Positions 26,846 to 33,674 of a stretch of 64,000 nt of DNA are shown here, in pieces; position 1 is the stretch's first letter, and each line of letters opens with the position of its first letter. The notes below the pieces were generated by a model that was not told the origin of the DNA, made no database searches, and saw only the letters and a program-made list of their open reading frames with translations. Origin of the DNA: JAODBJ01 sp963782465 (lineage in GTDB: Bacteria; Actinomycetota; Acidimicrobiia; IMCC26256; PALSA-610); assembly GCA_963782465.1 (NCBI GenBank), contig CAWAJR010000005.1:744001-808000 (forward strand), read 5' to 3'. The position numbers and the translations under genes were made by a program.

Positions 26846-27520
26846 CTACCGACCGGAGGCCGACTTTTCCCGGTCGAGTTCGCGCAACAGCGCGTCGAGC
26901 GCGGCGTTCGTGACGTGCCGGGTGACGCTCGTCGCCACGCGGGTGTCGACCGTCCCCCCGTGGTGCAGTTCGGAGCGCAACGGCACGCCATCGGCCGCGT
27001 AACACTGGACCGTCTCGTCACCCAACGTCGGGTTCGTCTTCCCGTCGTGCGCGACCACGTCGAAACACGTCGCGTGCTCGCCGGCGATCGTCATCGTCGG
27101 TCCTCGCTTCACGGTGTAGCCACCGAGACTCGTCGCGACGCGGTAGACCGCGCTCGGGGCGAGCGACGGCGAGCTCTTGTGGTCGGTGCACCGAGGGACG
27201 GTGGGAGTCGCGGTGCACGACGCGACATGGTCGCCGAAGTCGACCGTCACCGTGCCGCCACCCGACGCGACGTGGATTGGCGGGCGGTTCGCCTCGGTGA
27301 GCGGCTGTGCGAAATGGGCGCCCGACGCCACGCGCCGTTCGAAACGGAAATGCACGAGCCAGGTCGCCTGCTCACGACGGGTCGCGAGCGCAAGAAAGTC
27401 GTGAAGGGCCGCGTCGTTCCCGTTGCCGGCGCTCGTCGCAACGACGACGGCGACCACCGCGACCACCGCCGCGGCCCCCAGTGCCAGCGACACCATGGCC
27501 ACCCGCCGGTCGAGACGCAT
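26846..27520 (-). CDS. Membrane-anchored or secreted protein of unknown function
   Basis: A 224-aa protein with an N-terminal hydrophobic anchor (MVSLALGAAAVVAVVAVVVATSAG) and an extracytoplasmic domain of about 190 residues. Four cysteines (CTATPTVPRC, then CFDV and VQCYAADG) suggest two disulfides. The C-terminal part (DGKTNPTLGDETVQCYAADGVPLRSE) resembles lipoprotein-like or DUF4412-type beta domains, but I cannot assign it. ATG 27520 is the natural start. It is divergent from nucS with a gap of 78 bp that must hold both promoters. Confidence 0.65.
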   Translation of the reverse strand: MRLDRRVAMVSLALGAAAVVAVVAVVVATSAGNGNDAALHDFLALATRREQATWLVHFRFERRVASGAHFAQPLTEANRPPIHVASGGGTVTVDFGDHVASCTATPTVPRCTDHKSSPSLAPSAVYRVATSLGGYTVKRGPTMTIAGEHATCFDVVAHDGKTNPTLGDETVQCYAADGVPLRSELHHGGTVDTRVATSVTRHVTNAALDALLRELDREKSASGR

Positions 27521-27598
27521 TGCCGAGCGAGGGTAACCGCACCCGCGGCCGCGACCCGGCCGCGCCTCGGCCGGTCACGGCGTGCCACACTGCCAGCG

Positions 27599-28258
27599 AT
27601 GCGGCTCGTCATCGCGCAGTGTTCCGTCGAGTACCAAGGCCGGCTCGGCGCGCGGCTCGCGCCCGCGACCAGGCTGATCATGTTCAAAGCCGACGGCTCG
27701 ATCGCGATTCACTCCGACAGCAAGGCGTTCAAACCACTCAACTGGATGAACCCGCCGTGCACGATCACCGAGACGGGTGGGGTGATCAGCGCGACCACCC
27801 CGAAGGGCGAGACACTGCGCATCGAACTGCTCGACGTCGTCTCCGACACGACAGTCGAGATGGGCGACGACCCGGGGCTCGAGAAAGACGGCGTCGAAGC
27901 CGAGCTCCAGGCCCTGCTCGCGGCGCGGGTCGCGGCGTTGCGCGACGGCCTCACCCTCATCACGCGCGAATACCCGACCGACATCGGGCCGGTCGATCTG
28001 CTCTGCCACGACGAAGACGGCCGAACCGTCGTCGTGGAGGTGAAGCGGGTCGGCGAGATCGCCGGCGTCGAACAGCTGTTGCGCTACCAGGAACGGCTCG
28101 ACCGCGACGCCCGGTTCGCGCCGACCCTCGGCATGCTCGTCGCCGAACGCATCAAGCCCCAAGCGAAGGTGTTCGCGCAGAGCCGCGGCGTTGCCTGCGT
28201 CGAGATCGATCTCGCCTCGTTACGCGACGGCGCCGACACCGGCCTCACCCTCTTCTGA
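27599..28258 (+). CDS. nucS: Mismatch-specific endonuclease NucS/EndoMS
   Basis: A 219-aa NucS. The N-terminal dimerisation/DNA-binding part (1-110) starts MRLVIAQCSVEYQGRLGARL. The PD-(D/E)xK nuclease domain has Asp133 in GPVDLLCHDEDG and the ExK pair Glu147/Lys149 in VVVEVKR, then GVEQLLRYQERL. In actinobacteria lacking MutS/MutL, NucS cuts both strands at G-T, G-G and T-T mismatches. The C-terminus ends GLTLF, like the clamp-binding tail described for the family. A CACACT box lies 7 nt before ATG 27599, fitting a leaderless mRNA. Its final codons and stop form the left copy of the 16-bp repeat flanking the adjacent mobile cassette. Confidence 0.93.
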   Translation: MRLVIAQCSVEYQGRLGARLAPATRLIMFKADGSIAIHSDSKAFKPLNWMNPPCTITETGGVISATTPKGETLRIELLDVVSDTTVEMGDDPGLEKDGVEAELQALLAARVAALRDGLTLITREYPTDIGPVDLLCHDEDGRTVVVEVKRVGEIAGVEQLLRYQERLDRDARFAPTLGMLVAERIKPQAKVFAQSRGVACVEIDLASLRDGADTGLTLF

Positions 28259-28259
28259 G
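28244..28259 (+). repeat. 16-bp direct repeat, left copy (nucS 3' end)
   Basis: CTCACCCTCTTCTGAG covers the last four sense codons and stop of nucS plus one base. An identical copy is at 29444-29459, exactly 1200 bp away. It reads as a target-site duplication or attachment site. Confidence 0.85.
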
Positions 28260-28341
28260 TGCGGCAGCAAGGGGCGGTCGGAGGTTGGCAAGACCACGGC
28301 CACCGTTGCATCGCTGTATCACGATTTGTCATACTGAGTCC

Positions 28342-28581
28342 ATGACGAGGGCGATTTCCGTTCGACTCGACGAGGACGCGCAGAGGGCGTTACGCGCTTT
28401 GGAGGCGTCGGGTCTGAGCCGGTCCGAGGCCATCCGTCAGTCGCTCCTCGCGTCGGCCGAGCGACTGCGCCGTCGGCACGCGCTCGCCGCGGAGGTCGCA
28501 GCGCTCGAGGCGGACGACACCGACCGAGCTGAGATGTTCGCGGTCGCGGCGTTGATGGAGACGCTCCGTGCGCCGCGGTGA
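28342..28581 (+). CDS. Ribbon-helix-helix antitoxin
   Basis: A 79-aa protein whose first 40 residues form a ribbon-helix-helix (TRAISVRLDEDAQRALRALEASGLSRSEAIRQSLLASAERL), the DNA-binding part of CopG/MazE-type antitoxins. The tail (about 45-79) is acidic and helical, suited to bind and block the toxin. It overlaps the downstream MazF gene by 14 bp, the usual arrangement. A CATACT box lies 6 nt before ATG 28342, so the module carries its own, probably leaderless and autoregulated, promoter. It lies inside the TIR-bounded cassette. Confidence 0.85.
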   Translation: MTRAISVRLDEDAQRALRALEASGLSRSEAIRQSLLASAERLRRRHALAAEVAALEADDTDRAEMFAVAALMETLRAPR

Positions 28582-28885
28582 CGTGCACCGGTTTCGACTC
28601 CCGAAAGGCGTCGGGCACGAGCAGCACGGCGAGCGCTACGCGGTCGTCGTGCAGGCCGACGAGTTGCTGCCCCGGTCCGTCGTGCTCGTTGCCCCGACCT
28701 CCCGAAGTGCCCGACCAGCGTCCTTCCGGCCGGAGGCCGCCGTGGAAGGGAACGCCACACGGGTGCTCGTCGAGCAACTGGGCGCCGTCGACGCGCAGCG
28801 ACTCGGCAAGCGCGTGGGACACCTCAGTGCCGACGAGCTGTGGAGCATCGACGACGCGTTGATGACGGTGCTCGGCCTCGCGTAG
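28568..28885 (+). CDS. MazF/PemK-type endoribonuclease toxin
   Basis: A 105-aa MazF-like toxin, which in the family cleaves RNA at short sequences. RRGDVHRFRLPKGVGHEQHGERYAVVVQADELLPRSVVLVAPTS matches the canonical start (GDV, then the R.(A/V)VV(V/I)Q strand and the PTS turn), and HLSADELWSIDDALMTVLGL is the usual C-terminal helix. It starts at GTG 28568 within the antitoxin gene. Family-typical catalytic Arg (in ERYAVVV) and Thr (in APTS) are present, so it is likely active. Confidence 0.87.
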   Translation: MRRGDVHRFRLPKGVGHEQHGERYAVVVQADELLPRSVVLVAPTSRSARPASFRPEAAVEGNATRVLVEQLGAVDAQRLGKRVGHLSADELWSIDDALMTVLGLA

Positions 28886-28895
28886 GCCACGTCGG

Positions 28896-29360
28896 TCAGG
28901 CTCTTCCAGTGGCTGCGTCCCGCCGAAGGAACGCCACTCGCACGCTGTCGAGCAGCCGTGCTTCGTACGCCTGGTACTCGAAGGCGGCGTAGAGGGCAAG
29001 AGCAGGTCCGTTGTCGGCACCCGTGGAGACATCGAACCGTTCGGCGTCACCCTCCCGGCGGTGGAGTTCCCGTATGAGGGCTCCGCCGATGCCCCGTCGG
29101 AAGCGGTCGGGATCGACTGCCAGTCGGTCGATGTCCACACACCCCATGTCTCGCCGGTAGCCGAGGATCCCGACGAGTTCGGGGTCGAACGCTCCCAAGA
29201 AGGTGACGTCGAGCGACGCAACGTCCGCCGTCGTCTCCCGCAGAGGGGGCATCCGGTCGTAACCGATGATCTGTGCCTCGACGCTGTACGCCGCGCGCTG
29301 CACCCTGACGATCGCGGTGGCAACTCCCGGCACATCGTGCCTGAGCTGCTTCACAGTCAC
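28896..29360 (-). CDS. GNAT-family N-acetyltransferase
   Basis: A 154-aa acetyltransferase. Motif A is clear: VDIDRLAVDPDRFRRGIGGALIREL, with the RxxGxG/A-type acetyl-CoA loop, followed by FDVSTGADNGPALALYAAFEYQAYEARL (motif B). It transfers acetyl groups from acetyl-CoA; the acceptor is unknown. GTG 29360 is chosen because GAGG lies 5 nt upstream; GTG 29354 is also possible. The frame open upstream to 29444 runs through tandem 12-bp repeats and the inverted repeat, so it is unlikely to be coding. It converges on mazF with a 10-bp gap and lies inside the mobile cassette, either as passenger or as a third functional part. Confidence 0.8.
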   Translation of the reverse strand: MTVKQLRHDVPGVATAIVRVQRAAYSVEAQIIGYDRMPPLRETTADVASLDVTFLGAFDPELVGILGYRRDMGCVDIDRLAVDPDRFRRGIGGALIRELHRREGDAERFDVSTGADNGPALALYAAFEYQAYEARLLDSVRVAFLRRDAATGRA

Positions 29361-29381
29361 CACCGCCTCATCATCGCGGAG

Positions 29382-29412
29382 GACGCGACGAGCGACGCGA
29401 CGAGCGACGCGA
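29382..29412. repeat. 12-bp tandem repeat near right end of the cassette
   Basis: GACGCGACGAGC is repeated at 29382-29393 and 29394-29405, with a partial third copy to 29412, between the GNAT start and the right inverted repeat. Confidence 0.7.
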
Positions 29413-29443
29413 TTCCCAACCTCGACCGCCGCTTGCTGCCGCA

Positions 29444-29459
29444 CTCACCCTCTTCTGAG
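29444..29459 (+). repeat. 16-bp direct repeat, right copy
   Basis: Identical to 28244-28259 (CTCACCCTCTTCTGAG), directly abutting the right terminal inverted repeat and 34 bp from the dnaB stop. Confidence 0.85.
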
Positions 29460-29493
29460 CCGTGCCGCGGTGCGGGCCCCGCCGCGATGGGTG

Positions 29494-31491
29494 TCAGTCG
29501 GGGGCGGGGTCGGCGAACTTCGTGTACTGGTCGAGGAACACGAGCTTGGTGGTGCCGGTCGGGCCGCTGCGGTGCTTCGACACGATGATCTCGGCGAGGC
29601 CCCGCTGCTCCGAGTTCTCGTTGTAATAGTCGTCGCGGTAGATGAACATCACGACGTCGGCGTCTTGTTCGATGCTGTTGTGCACGACGACGCCGTTGGC
29701 CACGAAGTTGTGCGTGCCGAGCACGGTCGCGTCGAACACGGGCTCCCGACCCTTCGGCACGATCGCGACGATCTCGTCCCACAACACGTCGGAGCAGGCG
29801 AGATCGTCGAGGAAGGGATCGTCGAGCGTGTCGGCGACCCGCCGCATCAACGAGCGCGAGATCCCGCCCGCGTACACCGAATGGCAGCCGACACCCTCGC
29901 TCAGCCGGTCGACCATGTCGTGCGCACGCATGCCCTCGACGAGCAGTCCCTTGCGTTCCATGTAGTCCCACACGCCGGCCGGGATCGTGTCGCGGCACAC
30001 GTCGATGTTCTCGCTCCGCGTCGACGCGATGCGCGCGCCGACGTGGAGCTGCGCGCACTGTTGCCAGCCGTCGATCGTGAGGAACGGGTGGTTCGCGCTC
30101 GCGGTGACGGCACGACCCGACGCGAGGCGCAGTTCGAACACCGGTTTCGTGCCGCTCGGGAACACGTGCGTCATCGTCGCGGTGCGCATCTGGAAATGCT
30201 CGTCGATCGTGCAGACCTCGACGTTGCGGGCCTTGCGGGCCAGCAGCCCGCCGAGGGTCTCGGTGCTGCCGTCGGCCAGTGACACTTCGGTGCTCGCGAC
30301 CAGGCAGCCGCTCTCACGAAGGTCGGCGAGCATCGGTCGCTTGTCCTGGCGGTACTCGACCTGCCGGTTGAGCTGGGCCAACGTCATCACCGGCACCTCC
30401 AACTCGCGAGCCAGGATCTTCAAACCCCGCGACAGTTCCGACACCTCGACCTGGCGGCTCTCGACGCGCCGAGGGCTCGCCATCAGCTGCAGGTAATCGA
30501 CGACGATGAGGCCGAGGTCGCCGTGCTTCGCCTTGACACGACGGGCCTTGGCGCGCATCTCCATCACCGACAGGTGCGGGTTGTCGTCGATGAAGAACGG
30601 CGCTTCCGCCAGGCGACCGACCGCCTGGTTCAACTTCGGCCACTCGGCTTCGGTGAGCCGGCCCGTCGCGAGCTTGCGCGCATCGATCCGGGCCTCCGAA
30701 GCGAGCAGGCGTTTCGTGAGCTCGAGATGGCCCATCTCCATCGAGAAGAACAACACGGGCTTGCGCGCGACGAGCGCGACCTCCAACGCCGCGCCCAACG
30801 CGAACGACGTCTTGCCCTGCCCCGGCCGGGCCGCGACGATCACGAGTGTCGACGGCTGCAACCCGAGAAGAAGATTGTCGAGGTCTCGGTACCCGGTGGG
30901 GACACCGACGATGTTCGTTTCGCGGTCGTAGAGCTGCGCGAGTTGGTCCATCGTCTCTTCGAGCACCGGGTACAGCTGCACCAACGTGTCGGCGACCCGG
31001 TTCTCGGCCACCTCGAAGATCATCGACTCGGCCCGGTCGAGCGTGTCGGTGATCTCGTCCTGCGCCGCGTAACCCATCTCGGTGATGTCGCCGGCAACGC
31101 CGATCAGGCGGCGGAGCAACGCGTGGTTCGAGACGATCTGCGCGTAGTGCGACGCGTTCGCCGACGCCGGCGTGCCGGCCTGGATCTCGAACAGCGTCTT
31201 GCTGCCGCCGACCAGGTCGAGCGCGCCCAATCGTCGCAACTCCTCGGCGACCGAAACGGGGTCGACCGGCTCGCCCCGGGCCTGCAACCCGTAGATCGCC
31301 TCGTAGATCTGCCCGTGCGCGGGTTTGTAGAAGTCGCTCGGGTTGATATGGGCTTCGATCGCCGCGTGGATCGCCTCGCGCGAAAGCATCATCGCCCCGA
31401 GCAGCGACTCCTCCGCCTCGAGGTTGTGCGGTGGCACCCGGGCGCCGGGCGGGGCCGGGCGCTGCCGCACCTCTTCGATCGAATGAACCAC
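29494..31491 (-). CDS. dnaB: Replicative DNA helicase DnaB with an in-frame intein
   Basis: A 665-aa precursor; removal of the 210-residue intein leaves a 455-aa helicase of normal length. The N-terminal domain (PPHNLEAEESLLGAMMLSREAI) and RecA-like C-terminal domain are complete: Walker A ARPGQGKTSFALG, VLFFSMEMG, LIVVDYLQLM (Walker B), LNRQVE and the DnaB4 SIEQDADVVMFIYRDDYY. It unwinds DNA at the replication fork as a hexamer. The start is GTG 31491, just before the conserved region; the frame is open to 31632 but that part is not conserved-looking. It is the last gene of the rpsF-ssb-rpsR-rplI-dnaB set, separated from rplI by 276 bp containing DnaA-box-like motifs. Confidence 0.95.
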   Translation of the reverse strand: MVHSIEEVRQRPAPPGARVPPHNLEAEESLLGAMMLSREAIHAAIEAHINPSDFYKPAHGQIYEAIYGLQARGEPVDPVSVAEELRRLGALDLVGGSKTLFEIQAGTPASANASHYAQIVSNHALLRRLIGVAGDITEMGYAAQDEITDTLDRAESMIFEVAENRVADTLVQLYPVLEETMDQLAQLYDRETNIVGVPTGYRDLDNLLLGLQPSTLVIVAARPGQGKTSFALGAALEVALVARKPVLFFSMEMGHLELTKRLLASEARIDARKLATGRLTEAEWPKLNQAVGRLAEAPFFIDDNPHLSVMEMRAKARRVKAKHGDLGLIVVDYLQLMASPRRVESRQVEVSELSRGLKILARELEVPVMTLAQLNRQVEYRQDKRPMLADLRESGCLVASTEVSLADGSTETLGGLLARKARNVEVCTIDEHFQMRTATMTHVFPSGTKPVFELRLASGRAVTASANHPFLTIDGWQQCAQLHVGARIASTRSENIDVCRDTIPAGVWDYMERKGLLVEGMRAHDMVDRLSEGVGCHSVYAGGISRSLMRRVADTLDDPFLDDLACSDVLWDEIVAIVPKGREPVFDATVLGTHNFVANGVVVHNSIEQDADVVMFIYRDDYYNENSEQRGLAEIIVSKHRSGPTGTTKLVFLDQYTKFADPAPD
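29677..30306 (-). other. DnaB mini-intein (210 residues)
   Basis: The intein sits between DLRESG and SIEQDAD, the same junction used by cyanobacterial and Rhodothermus DnaB inteins. Block A begins CLVASTEV (Cys1), block B is ASGRAVTASANHPFLTIDGW with the TxxH motif, block F is PVFDATVLGTHNFVANG and block G is VVVHN with the penultimate His and terminal Asn; the +1 extein residue is Ser. All splicing residues are therefore present. The central about 90 residues lack LAGLIDADG dodecapeptides, so the homing endonuclease is lost or badly decayed. Confidence 0.93.
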
Positions 31492-31604
31492 GAAACCCCC
31501 GGAAATGTCCCCGCTGAAGGCCGCCCTGGACGGCCGGTGCAATCTCGCACCGACGGCCTGTGGGGAGATAGAGGCGTAACCCTGTGAATTGCGTGTGATG
31601 TACG

Positions 31605-31746
31605 TGTGGATGACCGGTCGTGCTACCCACAAGTGTGGACGGAGGGTGCGACAGCGACGTGGACCCTCGCCCGTCGTACCGGCGAGACGCGGGCGCGACA
31701 GAACCGGCGCACCCGAGCGCGGCGCCTGTGGACGACGTGTGGACGA
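31605..31746. promoter_or_regulatory. Four DnaA-box-like motifs in the rplI-dnaB gap
   Basis: TGTGGATGA (31605-31613), TGTGGACGG (31634-31642), TGTGGACGA (31727-31735) and TGTGGACGA (31738-31746) all lie in the same orientation in the 276-bp gap upstream of dnaB. Each differs by one or two bases from the DnaA box complement TGTGGA(T/C)AA. They might couple dnaB expression to DnaA. No gene is seen in 31492-31767. Confidence 0.35.
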
Positions 31747-31767
31747 ACGGAGCGCCGAAGCGAAGGG

Positions 31768-32214
31768 TTACTGGGCGACGACCGCGACGCGCACCGTCGC
31801 GTCGACATCGGTGTGCAGCCGCACCCGCACATCGACGACGCCCAGTTCCTTCAGCGGCTCGTCGAGTTCGATGCGCCGGCGGTCGAGTTCGACCCCCAAC
31901 TGCGCCTGCACCGCGTCGGCGACATCCGACGCAGTCACCGAGCCGAACAGTCGGCCGCCCTCGCCGGCTCGCGCTTTCAGCTCGACGGTTCCGCCCGCCA
32001 GCTGGCTCGCGATCGCCTCCGCCGCTTCGCGGCTGCGACGGTCATGGGCCTCACGGTTGCGCTTCATCGCGTCGGCCTGCTTCTGCGCCCCGGGAGTCGC
32101 CCTGATGGCGAGCCCACGCGGGACGAGGAAGTTGCGGGCGTAACCGTCGGCGACATCGACCATGTCGCCTTTGCGGCCGAGATTGTCGACGTCGTCGCGA
32201 AGCACGATGCGCAT
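31768..32214 (-). CDS. rplI: 50S ribosomal protein bL9
   Basis: 148 aa, the normal length. The N-terminal domain MRIVLRDDVDNLGRKGDMVDVADGYARNFLVPRGLAI is the standard L9 signature; the central helix and C-terminal domain (GRLFGSVTASDVADAV) follow. It binds 23S rRNA near the L1 stalk. Its ATG overlaps the rpsR stop by one base (TGATG), so it is co-translated with S18. Confidence 0.96.
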   Translation of the reverse strand: MRIVLRDDVDNLGRKGDMVDVADGYARNFLVPRGLAIRATPGAQKQADAMKRNREAHDRRSREAAEAIASQLAGGTVELKARAGEGGRLFGSVTASDVADAVQAQLGVELDRRRIELDEPLKELGVVDVRVRLHTDVDATVRVAVVAQ

Positions 32215-32669
32215 CAGGACTCCTCGCCTGCGCTCGAGGCTTCGGAACCCGCCGAACCCGCGCCATTGCCTTCGAACGCTTCGACTTCGATCGCCTCGTT
32301 CTCGGCTGCGCCGTCTTCGCCAACGGGAGCCTCGGCAGCCGTGCTTTCGGCTTCCGGTGCGCCGCGGCCGCCGCCATCGCGATCGCGGTCGCGCCGGCCC
32401 TTGCTGCGCTGGGTGACCTGCCGCACGCTGTACGGCAGGAGCGCCATCTCGCGCGCCACCTTGATCGCACGAGCGACCGCCGCCTGCTGCTGCTGATCGT
32501 TCCCGGTCACGCGGCGCGCACGGATCTTCGCCCGCTCCGACATGAACCGGCGCAGCAGGTTGACGTCCTTGTAGTCGATCCATTCGATCCGTTCGGACGT
32601 GAGGATCGACGTCTTCTTCTTCGTGACGCGCCGCTCCTTGGCGGGCGGCGCACCTTTCCTACGTGCCAT
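32214..32669 (-). CDS. rpsR: 30S ribosomal protein bS18 with long acidic C-terminal extension
   Basis: Residues about 15-92 are standard S18 (TSERIEWIDYKDVNLLRRFMSERAKIRARRVTGNDQQQQAAVARAIKVAREMALLPY). At 151 aa it is almost twice the usual 75-90. From about residue 93 it continues with a basic RDRDRD stretch and then a Glu/Ala/Gly-rich acidic tail (EAESTAAEAPVGEDGAAENEAIEVEAFEG). The tail shows no known domain. It overlaps both neighbours by one base (TGATG at each end), so rpsF-ssb-rpsR-rplI is a tightly coupled operon. No CxxC zinc motif is present in the S18 core. Confidence 0.94.
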   Translation of the reverse strand: MARRKGAPPAKERRVTKKKTSILTSERIEWIDYKDVNLLRRFMSERAKIRARRVTGNDQQQQAAVARAIKVAREMALLPYSVRQVTQRSKGRRDRDRDGGGRGAPEAESTAAEAPVGEDGAAENEAIEVEAFEGNGAGSAGSEASSAGEES

Positions 32670-33151
32670 CAGAAGGGTTCCTCGCCATAGTCGTCGTAGT
32701 TGGGTGCGGCGCCGCCACCCCCGGCATTGCCACCACCGGGCGCGGGCGCGCCACCCCCACCCGAACCGCCGCCACCCGGGCCACTGCGCTCCACCCGGTG
32801 CACTTCGGCGGTCGCGAAGCGCAGGCTCGGGCCGACCTCGTCGGCGACGATCTCGACCACGCTGCGCTTCTCGCCCTGCTCCGTCTCCCAGCTGCGCTGC
32901 TCCAAACGGCCGGTGACGACGACACGCGTGCCCTTCTTCAACGACGCGCCCACGTTGTCGGCGAGCTCACGCCAGCACACCACGTTGAAGAAGCTCGTCT
33001 GCTCCTCCCACTCGTTGGATTGCTGGTTGCGCCACGACCGGTTGACCGCGACCCCGAAGGTCACCTTCGACACGCCGCTCGGCGTGAAACGCATCTCCGG
33101 GTCGCGGGTGATGTTCCCGACAACCGTGATCGAATTGAGGTTGTTCGCCAT
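32669..33151 (-). CDS. ssb: Single-stranded DNA-binding protein
   Basis: 160 aa. The OB fold (1-110) starts NNLNSITVVGNITRDPEMRFTPSGVSKVTFGVAVNRSW and includes TSFFNVVCWRELADNVGASLKKGTRVVVTGRLEQRSWE. A Gly/Pro-rich linker (about 122-148) leads to the acidic tip YDDYGEEPF, the partner-binding end of SSB proteins. It coats single-stranded DNA during replication and repair. It sits between rpsF (14-bp gap) and rpsR (1-bp overlap). Confidence 0.96.
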   Translation of the reverse strand: MANNLNSITVVGNITRDPEMRFTPSGVSKVTFGVAVNRSWRNQQSNEWEEQTSFFNVVCWRELADNVGASLKKGTRVVVTGRLEQRSWETEQGEKRSVVEIVADEVGPSLRFATAEVHRVERSGPGGGGSGGGGAPAPGGGNAGGGGAAPNYDDYGEEPF

Positions 33152-33165
33152 GACCTGGGTCCTCC

Positions 33166-33501
33166 CTAGGACTCCGCCGAGGATTGCCCCGCGTACTTCG
33201 GCGGCCCGTAGACCGACTCCGGTACCCGCAGCACCTTGTGGCGGATGACTTCGTCTGCAAGGGAGAGCACCCGGTGCAATTCGTCCATCGCGGCGGGCTC
33301 CGACCGCACCTGGAAGACCACGTAGTAGCCCTCCGTGCGGTGCTTCAGCTCGTACGCGAACCGACGCTTGCCCCAGAAATCGACGTAGCCCCGCTCGGCA
33401 CCACGTGACTCGAGTGTCTGGACCCAGCGTTCGACGTTCGCCCGGATCGTCTCCTCTTCCAGGTCCGCGGCGAGAATGACCATGACCTCGTACGGCCGCA
33501 T
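33166..33501 (-). CDS. rpsF: 30S ribosomal protein bS6
   Basis: 111 aa, typical S6: MRPYEVMVILAADLEEETIRANVERWVQTLESRGAERGYVDFWGKRRFAYELKHRTEGYYVVFQ. It partners S18, encoded two genes downstream, in the small subunit. ATG 33501 follows AAGGAGGT, one of the strongest ribosome-binding sites in the window; longer starts upstream to 33618 are not supported. It is the first gene of the rpsF-ssb-rpsR-rplI operon. Confidence 0.95.
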   Translation of the reverse strand: MRPYEVMVILAADLEEETIRANVERWVQTLESRGAERGYVDFWGKRRFAYELKHRTEGYYVVFQVRSEPAAMDELHRVLSLADEVIRHKVLRVPESVYGPPKYAGQSSAES

Positions 33502-33660
33502 CGGCCGGTACCTCCTTCGGACCGCAGCCCGTTGCTGCGGGCTCCCATGGGAGCAGGATTCGGTTGGCGCCCGAGCAGCCTGAAATTCGCAGCCCGGGCG
33601 GACCGGCGAGGCTAGCAAAACCCCTTCACGGACCTATCGGGAAGGACGCTACACGGGGGG
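33502..33660 (-). promoter_or_regulatory. rpsF operon leader with hairpin
   Basis: On the minus strand an AGCCCG-6 nt-CGGGCT hairpin (33524-33541) lies just before the strong ribosome-binding site, and a TAGCCT hexamer further upstream (about 33610) may be the -10 box. S6:S18 autoregulation through leader RNA is known in many bacteria, but I could not confirm the specific CCG-loop motif here. Confidence 0.35.
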
Positions 33661-33674
33661 TGCGACAAGTTTGT

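Larger units (their letters stand above)
28260..29443. mobile_element. 1184-bp transposon-like cassette carrying RHH-MazF and GNAT genes
   Basis: The ends are inverted repeats: 28260-28288 and the complement of 29416-29443 agree over about 28 bp with one mismatch and one indel, the outer 12 bp (TGCGGCAGCAAG) being perfect. Outside them lies a perfect 16-bp direct repeat. Inside are a ribbon-helix-helix antitoxin, a MazF toxin and a GNAT acetyltransferase, which fill the element; there is no transposase or recombinase. If the element and one repeat copy are removed, nucS and dnaB are left converging about 35 bp apart. A non-autonomous element moved in trans is the simplest reading; a site-specific cassette is the alternative. 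Confidence 0.75.

Noticed and set aside
25211..27598. Long plus-strand frame running into nucS
   Set aside because: The part before ATG 27599 is antisense to the alcohol dehydrogenase and two membrane genes; only the NucS part is conserved.
28260..29443. pdif/XerCD module
   Set aside because: Inverted sites around a toxin-antitoxin pair recall pdif modules, but the ends do not look like an 11-6-11 dif site and a 16-bp direct repeat is present.
28260..29443. Integron gene cassette
   Set aside because: No attC-like core sites (RYYYAAC/GTTRRRY) were seen at the ends and no integrase is present.
33502..33660. Firm S6:S18 leader regulatory RNA
   Set aside because: A hairpin exists, but I could not identify the specific binding motif, so it is listed only as a leader region.
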